Of a stretch of 64,000 nt of DNA, positions 62,414 to 64,000 are shown one piece after another. Source of the DNA: Lysobacter sp. yr284 (lineage in GTDB: Bacteria; Pseudomonadota; Gammaproteobacteria; Xanthomonadales; Xanthomonadaceae). The position numbers were made by a program, and so were the translations under genes. The stretch is taken from positions 53,196 through 117,195 of the forward strand of contig NZ_FNPT01000013.1 of assembly GCF_900107375.1 (NCBI RefSeq), in the 5' to 3' direction. The notes beneath the pieces were generated by a model. It was given only the letters and a program-made list of their open reading frames with translations, searched no databases and was not told the origin of the DNA. Positions within the stretch are counted from its first letter, which is position 1. The number at the start of each line of letters is the position of its first letter.

Positions 62414-63850
62414 ATGGACGTTCTTTCGACTTTGGTGAAGGCCAGCTACCTGGTCGCGGCGACCCTGTTCCTGCTCGGCCTGCAGCGCATGGCCTCGCCG
62501 GTGACCGCGCGCAGCGGCATCCGCTGGGCCGGCGCGGGCATGATCATCGCCACCGTGGCGACGTTCTTCCTGCCGGGCCTGCACAACCTGGGCCTGATCG
62601 CGACAGCGGTGCTGCTGGGCACGGCGGCGGCGTGGGTCTCGGGCAAGAAGGTGGCGATCACCGACATGCCGCAGATGGTCGCGCTGTACAACGGCATGGG
62701 CGGCGGTTCGGCCGCGGCGATCGGCGCGGTGGAACTGCTGCGGCTGTCGTGGCAATTGCCGGCCGATCCGCTGCAGGCGCAGCTCGCGCGCGGCGTGATC
62801 GCGATGCAGGCGCCGAGCATCGCGCTGGTGCTGGCGATGGTCGGCGCGGCGATCGGCGCGGTCTCGCTGTCGGGTTCGGTGATCGCCTGGGCCAAGCTCG
62901 ACGGCCGCCTGGACAAGCGCGTGGTGTTCCCCGGCCAGCAGGTCTTCAACGCCCTGGTCGCGCTGGCGATGGTGGCGCTCGGCGTGGCCGCGGTGATGAC
63001 CTTGAACAGCGGCGTCATCATCGCCTTCATCCTGGTCGCGCTGGCGCTGGGCGTGCTGATGACCCTGCCGATCGGCGGCGCCGACATGCCGGTGGTGATC
63101 TCGCTGTACAACGCCTTCACCGGCCTGGCGGTCGCGTTCGAGGGTTATGTGCTCGGCAACGAGGCGCTGATCATCGCCGGCACCATGGTCGGCGCGGCCG
63201 GCATGCTGCTGACCCGGCTGATGGCCAAGGCGATGAACCGGCCGATCAGCGGCGTGCTGTTCTCCAACTTCGGCGGCGGCGGCCAGGCGCAGGAGATCGC
63301 CGGCACCCAGAAGCCGATCGAGGCCGGCGACGTCGCCGCGATGATGGCCTTCGCCGAGCGCGTGGTGATCGTGCCCGGCTACGGCCTGGCGGTGGCGCAG
63401 GCGCAGCACAAGATCTGGGAGCTGACCCAGAAGCTGATCGAGCGCGGGGTCAAGGTGAAGTTCGCGATCCACCCGGTGGCCGGGCGCATGCCGGGCCACA
63501 TGAACGTGCTGCTGGCCGAGGCCGGCGTGCCGTACGACCTGATCGCCGACATGGACGACATCAACCCCGAGTTCGCCAACACCGACGTGTCGCTGGTGAT
63601 CGGCGCCAACGACGTGGTCAACCCGGTGGCCAAGACCGACCCGGCCTCGCCGATCTACGGCATGCCGATCCTGGACGTGATCAACTCGCGCAACACCATC
63701 GTGATCAAGCGCGGCAAGGGCACCGGCTTCGCCGGCATCGAGAACGCCCTGTTCTACGCCGACAACACGCGCATGCTGTACGGCGACGGCGCGGAGATGG
63801 CGAGCGCGCTGGTGTCGGAGCTCAAGGCGCTGGACGGCGGCGGGCATTGA
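62414..63850 (+). CDS. pntB: NAD(P) transhydrogenase subunit beta
   Basis: 478 residues from the ATG at 62414 (MDVLSTLVKASYLVAATLFL), which gives the usual N-terminus; a GTG at 62333 would add 27 hydrophobic residues. About nine helices form the proton channel: GLQRMASPVTARSGIRWAGA, MPQMVALYNGMGGGSAAAIG, GLHNLGLIATAVLLG. The NADP(H) domain III follows from about 305 (VVIVPGYGLAVAQAQHKIWE, HPVAGRMPGHMNVLLAEAGV, DVSLVIGANDVVNPVAKTDP). It begins 131 bp after pntAB and belongs to its operon. Confidence 0.95.
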   Translation: MDVLSTLVKASYLVAATLFLLGLQRMASPVTARSGIRWAGAGMIIATVATFFLPGLHNLGLIATAVLLGTAAAWVSGKKVAITDMPQMVALYNGMGGGSAAAIGAVELLRLSWQLPADPLQAQLARGVIAMQAPSIALVLAMVGAAIGAVSLSGSVIAWAKLDGRLDKRVVFPGQQVFNALVALAMVALGVAAVMTLNSGVIIAFILVALALGVLMTLPIGGADMPVVISLYNAFTGLAVAFEGYVLGNEALIIAGTMVGAAGMLLTRLMAKAMNRPISGVLFSNFGGGGQAQEIAGTQKPIEAGDVAAMMAFAERVVIVPGYGLAVAQAQHKIWELTQKLIERGVKVKFAIHPVAGRMPGHMNVLLAEAGVPYDLIADMDDINPEFANTDVSLVIGANDVVNPVAKTDPASPIYGMPILDVINSRNTIVIKRGKGTGFAGIENALFYADNTRMLYGDGAEMASALVSELKALDGGGH

Positions 63851-63958
63851 TCGAGCGACCGGCCGCCCGCGTGGCGGCCGGGAACGTTGTACGAACTGCG
63901 CAGGCCGCGACCGCGGCAACGCGGCTGCGACGAAACTTACGGCGCGGGCGGCGGCCCT

Positions 63959-63987
63959 GCGGTCGCGGCTCGCGCCGCTCCTACAGG
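63959..63987 (-). repeat. family 1 hairpin repeat at window end
   Basis: Minus-strand copy following pntB; a partial plus-strand counterpart is visible near 63901-63920 (CGCGACCGCGGC). The gap after pntB otherwise holds nothing recognisable up to the window end. Confidence 0.75.
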
Positions 63988-64000
63988 TAGATCGCGTAGT

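Overview
The window looks like chromosome of a Lysobacter-type member of the Xanthomonadaceae (Gammaproteobacteria). The DNA is very GC-rich, the gene order lptD-surA-pdxA-rsmA-apaG-apaH is the gammaproteobacterial one, LptD and OxyR read like xanthomonad proteins, the NAD(P) transhydrogenase is of the three-subunit type, and secreted polymer-degrading enzymes (a PNGase A-type amidase and a GH18/PKD/F5-8C protein) are present. The genus assignment is inference from sequence features only.

Layout. 0-4.5 kb: two TPM-domain proteins, then lgt, thyA, a lipoprotein and folA on the plus strand. 4.5-13.2 kb: a minus-strand operon, lptD-surA-pdxA-rsmA-apaG-apaH, followed by a DUF1287 protein and a membrane protein; most junctions overlap by 4 bp. 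13.4-20.5 kb: msrB, a minus-strand trio (BtuM-like membrane protein, cobalamin adenosyltransferase, histone-deacetylase-family protein), two ubiquinone hydroxylases and an MFS transporter. 20.6-30 kb: a DUF1302 outer-membrane protein, a mosaic tandem repeat, an EF-hand protein, rlmM, a deaminase, glnS, DUF2007, an EamA transporter, and apt carrying a perfect in-frame 36-bp duplication. 30-42.5 kb: PNGase A-type amidase, msrA, a DJ-1/PfpI protein, a phosphodiester glycosidase, then oxyR facing ahpC-ahpD across a clear OxyR site, the GH18-like secreted protein, prmC and pip.

42.5-53.5 kb is the accessory core. Seven tightly packed plus-strand genes, visibly lower in GC than their flanks, encode a double-GT2 glycosyltransferase, an ABC-2 permease, its ATPase with an extra C-terminal domain, two more glycosyltransferases, a four-part protein (TagD-like cytidylyltransferase, TagF-like CDP-glycerol glycerophosphotransferase, degenerate GDPD-like fold, two small C-terminal modules) and a methyltransferase. 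A short YLxxNPDV...HYxxxGxxEGR module recurs in three consecutive proteins. I read this as an export locus for a glycerol-phosphate-containing surface glycan, a teichoic-acid-like polymer in a Gram-negative. It is the best candidate for an undescribed system here.

53.5-64 kb: Nudix hydrolase, 5'-3' exonuclease, nitroreductase, DUF1631 protein, then the transhydrogenase genes pntAA and pntAB-pntB, separated by repeats and a reverse-strand sigma/anti-sigma/DUF3106 operon. Two families of short hairpin repeats are scattered between genes; both show paired (compensatory) changes, which suggests that the folded form is what is conserved.
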